From NCBI GenBank assembly GCA_002753275.1, contig PEAA01000013.1, positions 1 through 44,535 on the forward strand: a stretch of DNA of 44,535 nt. The letters are read 5' to 3'. How positions within the stretch are numbered: the stretch's first letter is position 1; each line of letters starts with the position of its first letter. This stretch comes from Zetaproteobacteria bacterium. Lineage in GTDB: Bacteria; Pseudomonadota; Zetaproteobacteria; Mariprofundales; Mariprofundaceae. A model generated the notes under the pieces. That model ran no database searches and had not been told where the DNA came from. It worked only from the letters and a program-made list of their open reading frames with translations. A program made the translations under genes and the position numbers. Below are positions 7,647-16,241 of this stretch, piece by piece.

Positions 7647-9368
7647 TTATAGCGACTCTTGATGATAAAATCGCATTGCTTCTTTGAGCGAAGTCTCTCC
7701 CACCCCCATCGCCTTCAGAGCAGCATCTTTTAAACTTCGCCCACGCAAAGAAGAGCGCGAAAGTTGCATGAAACGGCTACTGTCAGCTTCTGAAGCAGCA
7801 GAGGCTAAGAGCGGCGTCATCATCAACATCTCATAAATCCCTTTACGCCCTCGGAATCCCGTATGGTTACACACAGAACAACCACGCCCGATGCGCAAAT
7901 TCCCCCATGCATCCTCTTCAACACCCACCCCATACAACCACACCTTATCTTGCTCTGTCGGCGCATAAGGCACAGAACATTGCTTACAGATGCAACGAAG
8001 CAATCGCTGCGCAATCACCACCCTGACCGAACACGCTGCAACATAAGGCTTAACCCCCATATCAATCAAACGAAACAGCGTGCTCGCCGCATCATTGGTG
8101 TGAAGCGTTGAAAAAACCATATGCCCAGTCATCGCAGCCTGTAAGCCAATTTGCGCCGTCTCAACATCACGCATTTCACCCACCAAAATCATGTCAGGAT
8201 CTTGGCGCAATACAGCGCGCAACACCCGCGAAAATGAGAGATCAATTTTATCATTCACTTGAACCTGATTAATTCCTGGCAAGCGGTACTCAACAGGATC
8301 TTCTACCGTAATGATTTTACGCTCTTCAGAATTAGCTTCTGCTAAAACAGCATAAAGTGTTGTCGTTTTCCCTGACCCTGTTGGCCCCGTAACCAAGATC
8401 ATCCCCGAGCCACCATGAATCACTTCACGCAAATCATGCTCCATTTCTGCGCTCATCCCCAAATGAGCCAAGGTTAAAAAACGATTGCTCTGATTGAGCA
8501 GTCGCATCACAATCGATTCACCATACTGCGTTGGCATCGTCGATAGCCGTACATCAATGACATCGTCCTGCACCCGAATATTAAAACGGCCATCTTGAGG
8601 CACCCGTTTTTCTGAAATACTTAGCCCTGAGATCAATTTCAACCGTACGGCCAACGCATCTGCAACCCGTGCATCCATCTGCGTATGCAAGAGTAATTCC
8701 CCATCAATACGAAAACGAACATGCAATCCATCATGTTGTGACTCAATATGAATATCCGAAGCTTTGGCTCGGACAGCATCTTCAAACATACTCTGCAACA
8801 GTTTAACCACCGGTGATTGCTCACCCATAAACTGATCATTGATTGAATCTGCACTACCAGTAACAGCGCCGTCATCCAACTGTTTGATATTTTTTGCGAC
8901 CGCACCCGCCAAATCCAAAATATCACTGGTGTGTAAATAGATCTCATTGATCGCATGATTCAAATCAGATGGAGTAATAATCACCAGTTCAAAATCATCT
9001 CGCTCACCAATCAAACGACAAATTTCGTCGAAAGCAAAAAGGTCTGTCGGGTCAACCATTGCGATACGGATACTCTTGCCATCCCCTTTGAGTAATATTG
9101 CTTCGTAGGCTCTCGCATTTTGTTCAGGAAGTCTCTGGGCCAAATGAAGATCCAATTCAACATCTCGCAAATGAATAAATGCAATATTCATCTGCTTGGA
9201 GATCGCTTCAGCAATTTGACTTTCAGAAACCATTTTATGCTTCAAGAGAAGATCGCCCAGCTTCAATTTGCTATTTTTTCGTTCCGACAACACCAAATCA
9301 AGCTGCTCTTGGGTGAGATACCCTTCGCTCAATAAAAAGTCACCTAGACGATATTGTAAGTTTGTCAC
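7647..9368 (-). CDS. mshE: MSHA pilus assembly ATPase with N-terminal MshEN domain
   Basis: A GspE/PilB-type hexameric motor of 573 residues. The N-terminus has two tandem 24-residue MshEN motifs, residues 7-30 and 36-59 with the expected five-residue spacer; this domain binds c-di-GMP in Vibrio MshE. The nucleotide-binding core has Walker A GPTGSGKTT (328-336), a Walker B/Asp-box region around 389-401 ('DPDMILVGEMRD') and a zinc site (C461/C464, C497/C500). Start is GTG at 9368 with AAGGG about ten bases upstream. The first motif ends in Arg30 where the consensus has Gln. The second has Lys36 for Arg and Lys45 for Gly, so second-messenger binding may differ from the model protein. Confidence 0.95.
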   Translation of the reverse strand: MTNLQYRLGDFLLSEGYLTQEQLDLVLSERKNSKLKLGDLLLKHKMVSESQIAEAISKQMNIAFIHLRDVELDLHLAQRLPEQNARAYEAILLKGDGKSIRIAMVDPTDLFAFDEICRLIGERDDFELVIITPSDLNHAINEIYLHTSDILDLAGAVAKNIKQLDDGAVTGSADSINDQFMGEQSPVVKLLQSMFEDAVRAKASDIHIESQHDGLHVRFRIDGELLLHTQMDARVADALAVRLKLISGLSISEKRVPQDGRFNIRVQDDVIDVRLSTMPTQYGESIVMRLLNQSNRFLTLAHLGMSAEMEHDLREVIHGGSGMILVTGPTGSGKTTTLYAVLAEANSEERKIITVEDPVEYRLPGINQVQVNDKIDLSFSRVLRAVLRQDPDMILVGEMRDVETAQIGLQAAMTGHMVFSTLHTNDAASTLFRLIDMGVKPYVAACSVRVVIAQRLLRCICKQCSVPYAPTEQDKVWLYGVGVEEDAWGNLRIGRGCSVCNHTGFRGRKGIYEMLMMTPLLASAASEADSSRFMQLSRSSLRGRSLKDAALKAMGVGETSLKEAMRFYHQESL

Positions 9369-9384
9369 GCTATATCAACCCTTA

Positions 9385-11052
9385 TTAACGCGAAATCTCA
9401 CGCATATAGTCTCGACTCTGCATCATCTCATCACGCCACTGATGATTGTTTTTCACAATCGTTGGCTTAATCAAAATCACCAATTCACTCTTCACAGTAC
9501 TCTTGCTGGTCTGGCCAAAAATCGCCTTGGACAATCCCGGCAAGCCACTCTCATCATCGGTACTGGCTTGGCGCATCAAGCCACCAATAGCGATCACCTG
9601 CCCATCCATCGCACGCACAATACTATCGGTTTCGGAGGTCGAACTCGATGCCAGCGGTAAATTAAGTGTCCCGCCGACCGTACCAAAACTGACGCTTTTA
9701 TTCACGGTTGTTACCTGACTGACCGAAGGGTGGACATGCAGAATAATTCCCTGTGCATCATCAATACGCGGGGTCACATCAAGTGCAATGCCTGAAAAGA
9801 AGGGTTGCAAGGTCACGCTTGGCGTTGAGGTTGTTGCTGTTCCCGTTGTCGTTGTGGTCGAAACATTGGTCACAAAAAAATCATCCGTGCCTACTTTCAG
9901 CACCGCTTTTTGATTGTTAATCGTCGCAATTCGTGGGCTTGAAAGCACATGCACACTCCCTTGCGACTCTAAAAAGTTAATAAGCGCCGCAAAGTTACTG
10001 GTTTGGAATGCCAAACCAATCAGCGTCCCTGGTGCTCCGGCAATGGAGGTTAAATCAATCCCCGGCGTCGCAGTAAGTGTGCCATTGCCCATCGCCGTCA
10101 CCGCGGCGCCATTGCTGTTCGCCAAATTGGAGCCCGCTGAGATTTGGCCTGCCGAAAGGTTTCCCTTCAAGCTGCCATTAAAGACACCCCAATTGACCCC
10201 CGATTGAGAAGCATCGCTCAACTTCACCTCAATGATCTTGGCTTCCAAGATCACCTGCCGTTCAATCGCTTCTTGCGATTGACGCAAATATTTTGCGATT
10301 TGATTCAACTCCTTGGGCATCGCCCGCACCACCACCATCCCCGACATGGGGCTCACAATCACCCTGCGCCCATCCGCATCGCCCACCATCGCATGCAGCG
10401 CAAGGGTTAACTCATCCCAATAATCGGTATGCGAAGTCATACTGACTTTACTGCTATCCAACCCTTGCGATTGTTGCGGACTATTGGTAATAGTATCCGT
10501 CGGGGACATTGTTGTCGAAGTCGAAGAAGAGGGCGAATTATCAGAAACTGATCCCGAAATAACCCGCAATGATGATTTACCATCGCGCTGACCGGTTAAA
10601 TAGTTCACATGAAAAACTTGCGTCTGCAGCGTAAGCGGTTGCACATAAATCTGCGCCCCCTCGGTATGATATGCATAACCATATATCTCTCGAATCGCAT
10701 AGAGCGCTTCAAAAAGGTTGACCTGTTTTAAATGCAGCGAGATCTCTCCCGAAACATCAGGATGCACCAACACATTGTATGATGTCCCTTCCGCGAGACT
10801 CATCAACAACTCTTTTGCCGAAATATTGTTGACCACCAGATCAAACCTTGGCAACGGTGCGATCACAGTTTCAACCACTTGACTTTTTACCGCGTCAGGT
10901 GCAACTATAATCTCTGGTTGCGCTGCACTTTTTTCCACTTGTGCATTCATTTCTTGATCAATTTTGAGTGCAGTTTTGTTTTTCGGCAACACCGTCGCAC
11001 ATGAAAGAAGCAATCCCATACAAAACAAGAGAAGCATACAATTTCGAATCAT
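9385..11052 (-). CDS. mshL: MSHA pilus outer-membrane secretin, lipoprotein
   Basis: A 555-residue secretin that forms the outer-membrane pore for the pilus. The N-terminal signal ends at LLSC (Cys18), predicting lipidation. A short STN/secretin-N-like domain ('[20 protein letters not shown]') is followed by a Ser/Thr-rich linker. The secretin core then contains '[22 protein letters not shown]' type strands and the closing '[10 protein letters not shown]' and '[11 protein letters not shown]' signatures. The ATG overlaps the mshK stop (ATGA), so translation is coupled to mshK. A frameshift in the mshK G tract could therefore also reduce MshL. Confidence 0.93.
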   Translation of the reverse strand: MIRNCMLLLFCMGLLLSCATVLPKNKTALKIDQEMNAQVEKSAAQPEIIVAPDAVKSQVVETVIAPLPRFDLVVNNISAKELLMSLAEGTSYNVLVHPDVSGEISLHLKQVNLFEALYAIREIYGYAYHTEGAQIYVQPLTLQTQVFHVNYLTGQRDGKSSLRVISGSVSDNSPSSSTSTTMSPTDTITNSPQQSQGLDSSKVSMTSHTDYWDELTLALHAMVGDADGRRVIVSPMSGMVVVRAMPKELNQIAKYLRQSQEAIERQVILEAKIIEVKLSDASQSGVNWGVFNGSLKGNLSAGQISAGSNLANSNGAAVTAMGNGTLTATPGIDLTSIAGAPGTLIGLAFQTSNFAALINFLESQGSVHVLSSPRIATINNQKAVLKVGTDDFFVTNVSTTTTTGTATTSTPSVTLQPFFSGIALDVTPRIDDAQGIILHVHPSVSQVTTVNKSVSFGTVGGTLNLPLASSSTSETDSIVRAMDGQVIAIGGLMRQASTDDESGLPGLSKAIFGQTSKSTVKSELVILIKPTIVKNNHQWRDEMMQSRDYMREISR

Positions 11053-11489
11053 GGATGCACCACCGGTTGACCCAAACCATCACGCGACTGGCAATTTGAC
11101 AAAGCATCTACTGACATTTTTTTCACCTCCCGTTGCATCTCTGGCATCAACCACAATATTCGAACACCCTTGGCCCCGCGCAGCTCCACCCTATCGAGAC
11201 AGATCCGTGCAATCCACTCTTGCCCCAAGCGATCCCCCAACAAGTACCGTTGATCATCAATCCAAGCGAGACTATGCCCCCCCCCCTCTTGACTTGGTTT
11301 TATCAACAACACCCCTTGCAACTTCGCTACCTTTTTTTTGACCATCGGACGCATTCTTTCAAGAGGCTTTTCATGGGGAACAGGTTGAAAAAAGAGTGGT
11401 ACCATCGGATCATTGTCCATCGCCCATGCCATCGAACTTTCCAAAAAAAACATGACCATGAGCAGTAAACGGGTTCTCCATATTTTCAT
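11049..11489 (-). CDS. mshK: MshK-like periplasmic pilus alignment protein with simple-sequence tracts
   Basis: A 146-residue protein with an N-terminal hydrophobic signal or anchor (6-24) and a PilP/GspC-HR-like beta domain from about residue 55 ('KLQGVLLI', '[15 protein letters not shown]', '[16 protein letters not shown]'). This fits MshK, which links the inner-membrane complex to the secretin. ATG at 11489 overlaps the mshJ stop as ATGA; a TTG four codons upstream is less likely. Within the coding strand lie A8 (Lys51-Lys53) and a run of ten G (Glu68-Gly71, plus-strand C at 11277-11286). Slippage there would truncate the protein before most of its folded domain. Assignment rests on position and fold pattern rather than strong motifs. 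Confidence 0.75.
   Translation of the reverse strand: MKIWRTRLLLMVMFFLESSMAWAMDNDPMVPLFFQPVPHEKPLERMRPMVKKKVAKLQGVLLIKPSQEGGGHSLAWIDDQRYLLGDRLGQEWIARICLDRVELRGAKGVRILWLMPEMQREVKKMSVDALSNCQSRDGLGQPVVHP
11277..11286 (-). repeat. Poly-G tract (G10) inside mshK
   Basis: Ten consecutive C on the plus strand (G on the coding strand) occur within codons 68-71 of mshK. Tracts of this length are classical slipped-strand mispairing sites in phase-variable surface genes. Here the tract is in frame, so the gene reads as 'on' in this assembly. Confidence 0.9.
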
Positions 11490-12145
11490 AACTGAATCCA
11501 ATTCGCATCAAGGCTTAGTGTATACAAGATGAGCTTGACCTCTGAAGTTGGGTAGGAGACCACACTCAAGCTCGCTGATTGATAAAAAACCGCGCGCGCA
11601 CGCTGCTCAAGATCTTGCAAATATTGGAGAATATCACCATACTGACCACGCAAGACAATCTCCAAGGTATGTTTATGCAGTAAAGGTTGATTATCCTCAT
11701 GCGCTCTTGCCAGTATCCCTTCGGCTGTGGAAGGAGTCACCGTGCGCAACGAAATCAACTGCACCTTCTCATGGCGTTGTAAAATAGTTTCAAGCACGGC
11801 AATCGTTGATGCTGAACCGACAACCCCATGAGGGAGGCTTGCAAGCTTTGTCTCTTCTTCCTGCAATTGCAGCTGTAACATGCCATGATGATCAACATCA
11901 TGCTGTACAAGCTCAGGGCGCTGCAGCAATAAATTGCGTTGCGCATCCAAAAGTGTTGTCGTTTTTTTAAACTGAGACATCGCCGCCTGCAACCCTTTCT
12001 GTTCCACAAAAAGCGGCTCAAAAAGGAGATAGTTAATTCCGACGCCAACAACAACCAAGACCGTGACAAAAATCAACATCCGTTCACGCAATGAAAGCTG
12101 ATCAATGATCAATGCCGTTGAATTAAAATTGAGATCCATCTTCAT
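11486..12145 (-). CDS. mshJ: MshJ, PilO-like inner-membrane alignment protein
   Basis: A 219-residue bitopic protein with a short cytoplasmic N-terminus and one transmembrane helix (about 24-44). A coiled-coil stretch follows (about 48-105, rich in Gln/Leu), then a C-terminal ferredoxin-like periplasmic domain ending in 'SLDANWIQL'. This is the PilO/GspM-like layout of MshJ, which pairs with the PilN-like protein encoded just before it. The ATG overlaps the upstream stop (ATGA), and its own stop overlaps the mshK start. Motif conservation is weak; gene order is the main support. Confidence 0.8.
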   Translation of the reverse strand: MKMDLNFNSTALIIDQLSLRERMLIFVTVLVVVGVGINYLLFEPLFVEQKGLQAAMSQFKKTTTLLDAQRNLLLQRPELVQHDVDHHGMLQLQLQEEETKLASLPHGVVGSASTIAVLETILQRHEKVQLISLRTVTPSTAEGILARAHEDNQPLLHKHTLEIVLRGQYGDILQYLQDLEQRARAVFYQSASLSVVSYPTSEVKLILYTLSLDANWIQL

Positions 12146-12768
12146 GGTCTCGACTCAACTGACGACTCAATTTGAAAATGGACATAATGATGGTCATCCG
12201 CTTGTTTATCCTCAATATTGAGTAAAGAAAAAACACTCCCTTTCATCACTGGCTCTTGCCGAAGTTGCTGAATAAAATGGGTGACTAATGATCCATTTAA
12301 CGCATCCCCAGAAATCGACAGCGCATGAACTCCAGCACTTGCCGTCCGTTTATGAACCTCAAAGCCTGTTAAACTCAACCCTGCAACCACCTGGCGAGAC
12401 AAAGCCTCCATATACGGTGAAAAAAGTAACAATCCTTCAACACCGACCTTTTGCAATTCCACTTGTAACTGTTTTTGCAATACCAACGCTTGTTTCATAC
12501 GCTCAATCTCTTGCAGTTCCGCTTGCTTCTCAGGAGTGACAAAGCGTGTTTGATTCAACATCAAAGCCATCCGCTGCTGCTCAACCCCATAAAGGCGCTC
12601 AACTTGAGACCACTGCGCACGAACCATCGATGTTTTATAACTTAAATATCCATACATACTCCCCAGAAAGGCAACCAACAGCAGCAACGCATACGACAGT
12701 GATTGGGTCGAAAACAACACCGTCTTAACATAAGAGAGTCGATTCAAGAGGTTAATTTGCTGGGTCAT
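12142..12768 (-). CDS. PilN-like MSHA biogenesis protein (MshI2-type)
   Basis: A 208-residue bitopic protein. Its N-terminal 'QINLLN' matches the conserved PilN motif that inserts into PilM-type proteins. A single transmembrane helix (about 22-42) and a coiled coil (about 50-100) precede a periplasmic alpha/beta domain. It sits between the PilM-like MshI and the PilO-like MshJ, as expected for the second half of the MshI pair seen in Vibrio. Both ends overlap the neighbours by four bases (ATGA). It should form the inner-membrane alignment complex with MshI, MshJ and MshK. Confidence 0.82.
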   Translation of the reverse strand: MTQQINLLNRLSYVKTVLFSTQSLSYALLLLVAFLGSMYGYLSYKTSMVRAQWSQVERLYGVEQQRMALMLNQTRFVTPEKQAELQEIERMKQALVLQKQLQVELQKVGVEGLLLFSPYMEALSRQVVAGLSLTGFEVHKRTASAGVHALSISGDALNGSLVTHFIQQLRQEPVMKGSVFSLLNIEDKQADDHHYVHFQIESSVESRP

Positions 12769-13724
12769 GATTTCACCTCAAGCAACGCACGCAATGCCAA
12801 GCCAAGCGCAGGAAGTGCGTGACTTACCTGCTCACCATCATGCAACATCGGCACACTGGATAGATCGATAACACTGGCGAGATCCAACCACTCAACACGC
12901 AACGAAAGCCGTTGTTGTAATTGCCGATCAATGTGCAACTGCTGTGGAGCAGAAACCATCAATCGACTCAATACCACCCGATCAAATTGTCGACCAAAGA
13001 TATTCAATGTGCGTAAAGTCTCTTGCAACAGCCGTTCCAAATTCAAGGAACCAACAGCCTCTTGCACATCCATCAACTGCTTCAATCCAATCAACATATG
13101 CCGGCGGAAAAGCAATTCCCCCTGATAATTGATGGTCAACAAAGTATTGTCATCACCAACCCACAACATCGCCAACCCCAACTCAGGCGATTCAAAGAGC
13201 GTCGCAAGATTTCGCTGCGCCAAATCGGGAATATCGAGTACTTCGAGCTGAACACCAGCCTCTTCAAAATAGCGCAACTGCTTGTGTAAGGTTTCCTGAT
13301 TGCTCACGACCGCATAAAGTGAATCCACCCGTTGAAAGGTATCGTGACCAGACGAAGGTATGCGGAGCACTTCAACGACAGCATTCTCAACAGGAAACTT
13401 GATATCATCTTTCACCTTCCAACGCACAGCATCCGCCAACTCATCATCAGGAACATCTGGAGCATCAACCCATGGAATTTGATAACTATCAAAAGGAACA
13501 AGACTCATATAGCGAACATAATAGAGAGAAAGTGAATGTAGCTTTTGCTTCAAAACATCCGCATTGATAGGCGCAGGTTCAAAGATAAAATGAACAACTT
13601 TGGGGAGCCCATTCGCCAACGCAACTTCGACGATGTATAAACCACGCGCCAATAGCACCACCGCAATGGCATGCTTCTGTGGCCACAATGCACGGAACCA
13701 TTGATTCCATGGGATTAGCAACAC
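12765..13724 (-). CDS. mshI: MshI, PilM-like cytoplasmic protein
   Basis: A 319-residue protein with an actin-like (PilM/FtsA-type) pattern: N-terminal strands 'AIAVVLLARGLYIVEVALANG', later 'ELADAVRWKVKDDIKFPVENAVVEV' and the C-terminal 'HALPALGLALRALL'. The frame starts GTG TTG at 13724; GGAGG lies only a base or two before the GTG, so the adjacent TTG may be used. A 65-bp gap separates it from mshP, the largest gap inside the pilus block. MshI docks the N-terminus of the PilN-like protein on the cytoplasmic face. Confidence 0.85.
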   Translation of the reverse strand: MLLIPWNQWFRALWPQKHAIAVVLLARGLYIVEVALANGLPKVVHFIFEPAPINADVLKQKLHSLSLYYVRYMSLVPFDSYQIPWVDAPDVPDDELADAVRWKVKDDIKFPVENAVVEVLRIPSSGHDTFQRVDSLYAVVSNQETLHKQLRYFEEAGVQLEVLDIPDLAQRNLATLFESPELGLAMLWVGDDNTLLTINYQGELLFRRHMLIGLKQLMDVQEAVGSLNLERLLQETLRTLNIFGRQFDRVVLSRLMVSAPQQLHIDRQLQQRLSLRVEWLDLASVIDLSSVPMLHDGEQVSHALPALGLALRALLEVKS

Positions 13725-13789
13725 GCCTCCATAAACAACCCTCTCCCTTTTCGCCTCTTATATAGAAATGATCGACATCAAGATGCGCG

Positions 13790-14272
13790 CTATCGCATCA
13801 GCTCAAGCTCTTGAACCCGCTCAACATAATTCAAATCCCCCGGCACTGCTCCTGCAACGCCCGTCGCAGTGGATGTGATGGTGTAGTGCCAAACCCAACT
13901 GTTTTTTGTCACTTCAAATGAATCTGCAACACATTCCACCTGCACACTAAACGGATCGAGCACACCTGCAAGTGTATGGGGTGCGATCGTCGTCACCCAT
14001 GCGGCCGTAGCTGGTGCCACAGAGCATGCCGGCCACATCACTCCCGCCGCTTGTTGCATCACTTGAAAACGCCCCCACTCTAACCCCGCATACGCTGCAT
14101 CATCGGCGTAAATGGAAATATGCTCAACGGCGTCGCCACTGTTTTGCAACACTGTAAAAGTCACCATCACTGCCGTAACCCCTGAAAGAACAAGCAATAA
14201 AAAGATGGCCGATAGCAAGCTAAACCCCATCTCTTTTATAGAGAAATTCATATTATGAAAGGTCAACTTCAT
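13790..14272 (-). CDS. mshP: MshP-like minor pilin/PilX-type protein
   Basis: A 160-residue protein with a long leader followed by a prepilin-like segment, 'MGFSLLSAIFLLLVLSG' at 15-31, where cleavage after Gly16 would expose Phe. As in other MshP proteins the usual Glu at mature position 5 is absent (Ser). The rest contains a soluble domain with a Cys pair. The first ATG overlaps the mshO stop (ATGA); the internal ATG at codon 15 would give a conventional short leader. It is the last of the pilin-like genes and probably acts in pilus initiation. Confidence 0.8.
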   Translation of the reverse strand: MKLTFHNMNFSIKEMGFSLLSAIFLLLVLSGVTAVMVTFTVLQNSGDAVEHISIYADDAAYAGLEWGRFQVMQQAAGVMWPACSVAPATAAWVTTIAPHTLAGVLDPFSVQVECVADSFEVTKNSWVWHYTITSTATGVAGAVPGDLNYVERVQELELMR

Positions 14273-15201
14273 GGGCGATTATCAACAGGAATCGCATCAG
14301 CAAGCGAAATTGTCTCCCCATGTAAGCTCATTTCTAACACCACACCAATCTGAGCGACGCTGGCAAGAGGCGCACCATTCACGCTCGCGCTGTATAAAAA
14401 ACTGCATGTACTTAAATGATCCAACAGCAACGACGACAATGCTCCCGCCGATGGTAGCACTTGCGGCACATTAAAGCCGTAGCGCCAATAGCGTTTCAAA
14501 GTTCCCGTACCATTCCCATTCGCATCAACACCGATATTTTCACACGCATAAGTGACTGCCTGCTGATCTCCAGGCACCACATACACCGACTGTGTAAGGT
14601 TGGCCAAGGCATTATTATCAAGCACTGCAAGTTGTGTGGCGACCATGACAACGGATCGATCAGGTAGCACATCGACGGCACCATTGTAAGGGCGCCGCAC
14701 CCCTGCAAGGGTTGCATCATAGAGGAGATCGGTCGGTACCGCCAACGCCTCCACAATCATTTGATCACTCAAATCATCTGTCGCCCCCCGCAAAAAAATA
14801 TGTGGTGCATCAATGGTTACAAAACAATCATCACTTTTTTTAAAATCCAAAGCCCCTTTTTTACTGTCCCCAGGACTCACCTTACAGAAATCATCGGATG
14901 TTTTCGGAGGCGTATCATTATTACTTGGATAAATGGTCTGAAAGCGCAGCGGTAAAAATTCAAGGTAGCTGCCTCCAGCGTCTGAAAACATCCGAATACT
15001 ATTGGGAACAATTTTCTGCAAATCCTCGTTCATTTTGTTCAAAGCCCGCGCACTCACATCGATCAAGCCCGCCTGCTCCACACCCTTGATATAGCTCTGA
15101 ATAGGAATACGGACAAATCCTGCCCCCATTGAGAAAAGAATCGCCGTGATGAGCATCACCACGACCATTTCAATCAGCGTAAATCCACGCATCTGCGGCA
15201 T
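14269..15201 (-). CDS. mshO: MshO-like minor pilin
   Basis: Taken from the ATG at 15201, this is a 310-residue protein beginning MPQMRG^FTLIEMVVV, a textbook class III signal with Glu at mature position 5. A large C-terminal beta-rich domain contains several Cys. The open frame extends 24 codons further, but the ATG at 15201 overlaps the mshD stop (TGATG) and places the leader correctly. Size and position match MshO, the largest of the MSHA minor pilins. It lies between mshD and mshP, with four-base coupling to mshP. Confidence 0.85.
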   Translation of the reverse strand: MPQMRGFTLIEMVVVMLITAILFSMGAGFVRIPIQSYIKGVEQAGLIDVSARALNKMNEDLQKIVPNSIRMFSDAGGSYLEFLPLRFQTIYPSNNDTPPKTSDDFCKVSPGDSKKGALDFKKSDDCFVTIDAPHIFLRGATDDLSDQMIVEALAVPTDLLYDATLAGVRRPYNGAVDVLPDRSVVMVATQLAVLDNNALANLTQSVYVVPGDQQAVTYACENIGVDANGNGTGTLKRYWRYGFNVPQVLPSAGALSSLLLDHLSTCSFLYSASVNGAPLASVAQIGVVLEMSLHGETISLADAIPVDNRP

Positions 15202-15731
15202 CAATCGATCACCCGATAACCCGTTGCCGAAACAACCTGGCCCAAAGGGTCTGTGACATCCACCTGGATCCATGCTGCATTGGTCGAGACAATACCAGAC
15301 AAAGGTGCCCCTATGACTGAAATGGAGACTTGATAGCTCGAGAATGCAGCGATTCCCGTCAAGGCAGCACCATTCTCATTCAACCCATGGTAATCAAAAA
15401 TATCATCGAATGATGCGCGATTGGCGGCGGTTGCTGCACCAACAAACCCTGTTGGCAAAAATGGATGCCGCTGAACCTCATGCAACATCGATTCAGCCAA
15501 ATTGGCAGACTGTTGAGCAAGAAGTGCCGTCGTTGATTTCGAACTACTCCAACTTAACACATTTAAAATCGCCATCAAACAACCGCTCACGATCACAATA
15601 GCAACAACCAGTTCTAACAGTGTTGCTCCACATTGCCGACGCTGTTCCCACAAAGCCAGATCAAATCTGGATAAAATAGATTGAGGCGTGCAACGCACCC
15701 ATGCGTTCAAACACATTTTCTTAATGAACAT
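15201..15731 (-). CDS. mshD: MshD-like minor pilin
   Basis: From ATG at 15731 the protein is 176 residues. Prepilin cleavage is predicted in 'CG^ATLLELVVAIVIVSG', with Glu at mature position 5 and Ala instead of Phe at position 1. The leader is unusually long (about 35 residues) from this start. The ATG at 15716 gives a slightly shorter one; neither has a strong Shine-Dalgarno sequence. The 15731 start overlaps the end of mshC by 11 bp. The reading frame stays open a further 44 codons upstream, but those lie within mshC. Identity rests on order A-C-D-O-P and pilin features. Confidence 0.8.
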   Translation of the reverse strand: MFIKKMCLNAWVRCTPQSILSRFDLALWEQRRQCGATLLELVVAIVIVSGCLMAILNVLSWSSSKSTTALLAQQSANLAESMLHEVQRHPFLPTGFVGAATAANRASFDDIFDYHGLNENGAALTGIAAFSSYQVSISVIGAPLSGIVSTNAAWIQVDVTDPLGQVVSATGYRVID

Positions 15732-16161
15732 AACCACTGTTCGCCTCGATCGTGATCGTTCTCGATGAATCGACCACCTGCAAACTTTGTCCCATCGATG
15801 GCTCACCTTGCGGAGTAAAATAAAAATTACTCGGCAAAAGATTGAACTGAATTCCTGTGGCACCCGTCACAACATAGTTAGAACCATCTTGAGGGTGCTT
15901 CAATGGCGTGCCACAAGAGGCAGTACTCCCCATCGTAAGCGATAGGGTATTGATTGAGAAAGTGACACAAACAAACCGCCGCTGTGCCAAAGCAACCTTC
16001 TGCGCATAGCGAAGTGATGCCTGTACCTCATTGTGAAACCCTAACCCTTGATAACTGGCTTGATCAAACATGCGCGGAGCAACATACGATGACAACACGC
16101 CCACCAGGATCAACACCAGCACTATTTCAATGATTGTATACCCTTGCTCACCCTCACCCAT
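15721..16161 (-). CDS. mshC: MshC-like minor pilin
   Basis: A minor pilin of 146 residues from ATG at 16161: leader MGEGEQG, cleavage before Y, then 'TIIEIVLVLILVG' with Glu at mature position 5. A GspH/FimT-like beta domain follows ('RYAQKVALAQRRFVCVTF'). The open frame runs back to a GTG at 16221, but the terminator hairpin after mshA (16172-16206) occupies that stretch, so the later ATG is preferred. No clear ribosome-binding site precedes it. It is separated from mshA by about 80 bp containing the hairpin, so it depends on read-through. Confidence 0.83.
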   Translation of the reverse strand: MGEGEQGYTIIEIVLVLILVGVLSSYVAPRMFDQASYQGLGFHNEVQASLRYAQKVALAQRRFVCVTFSINTLSLTMGSTASCGTPLKHPQDGSNYVVTGATGIQFNLLPSNFYFTPQGEPSMGQSLQVVDSSRTITIEANSGYVH

Positions 16162-16171
16162 ACCACACAAA

Positions 16172-16206
16172 GAAAAAAACCGGCACTTTGAAAGCACCGG
16201 TTTTTC
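16172..16206 (-). terminator. Intrinsic terminator/attenuator after mshA
   Basis: An inverted repeat of 11 pairs (ACCGG...CCGGT arms at 16179-16189 and 16191-16201, with two G-T pairs) is followed on the minus strand by seven T. It lies 35 bp after the mshA stop and before the minor pilin genes. It would yield abundant mshA message and reduced read-through. The A-rich other flank could also make it work on the plus strand. Confidence 0.8.
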
Positions 16207-16241
16207 CATACATCTATTCACTGAATCAATACAAGTGCGAA

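Noticed and set aside
9446-10410. Several plus-strand frames opposite mshL
   Set aside because: They are antisense shadows without start signals; the minus-strand secretin explains the region fully.
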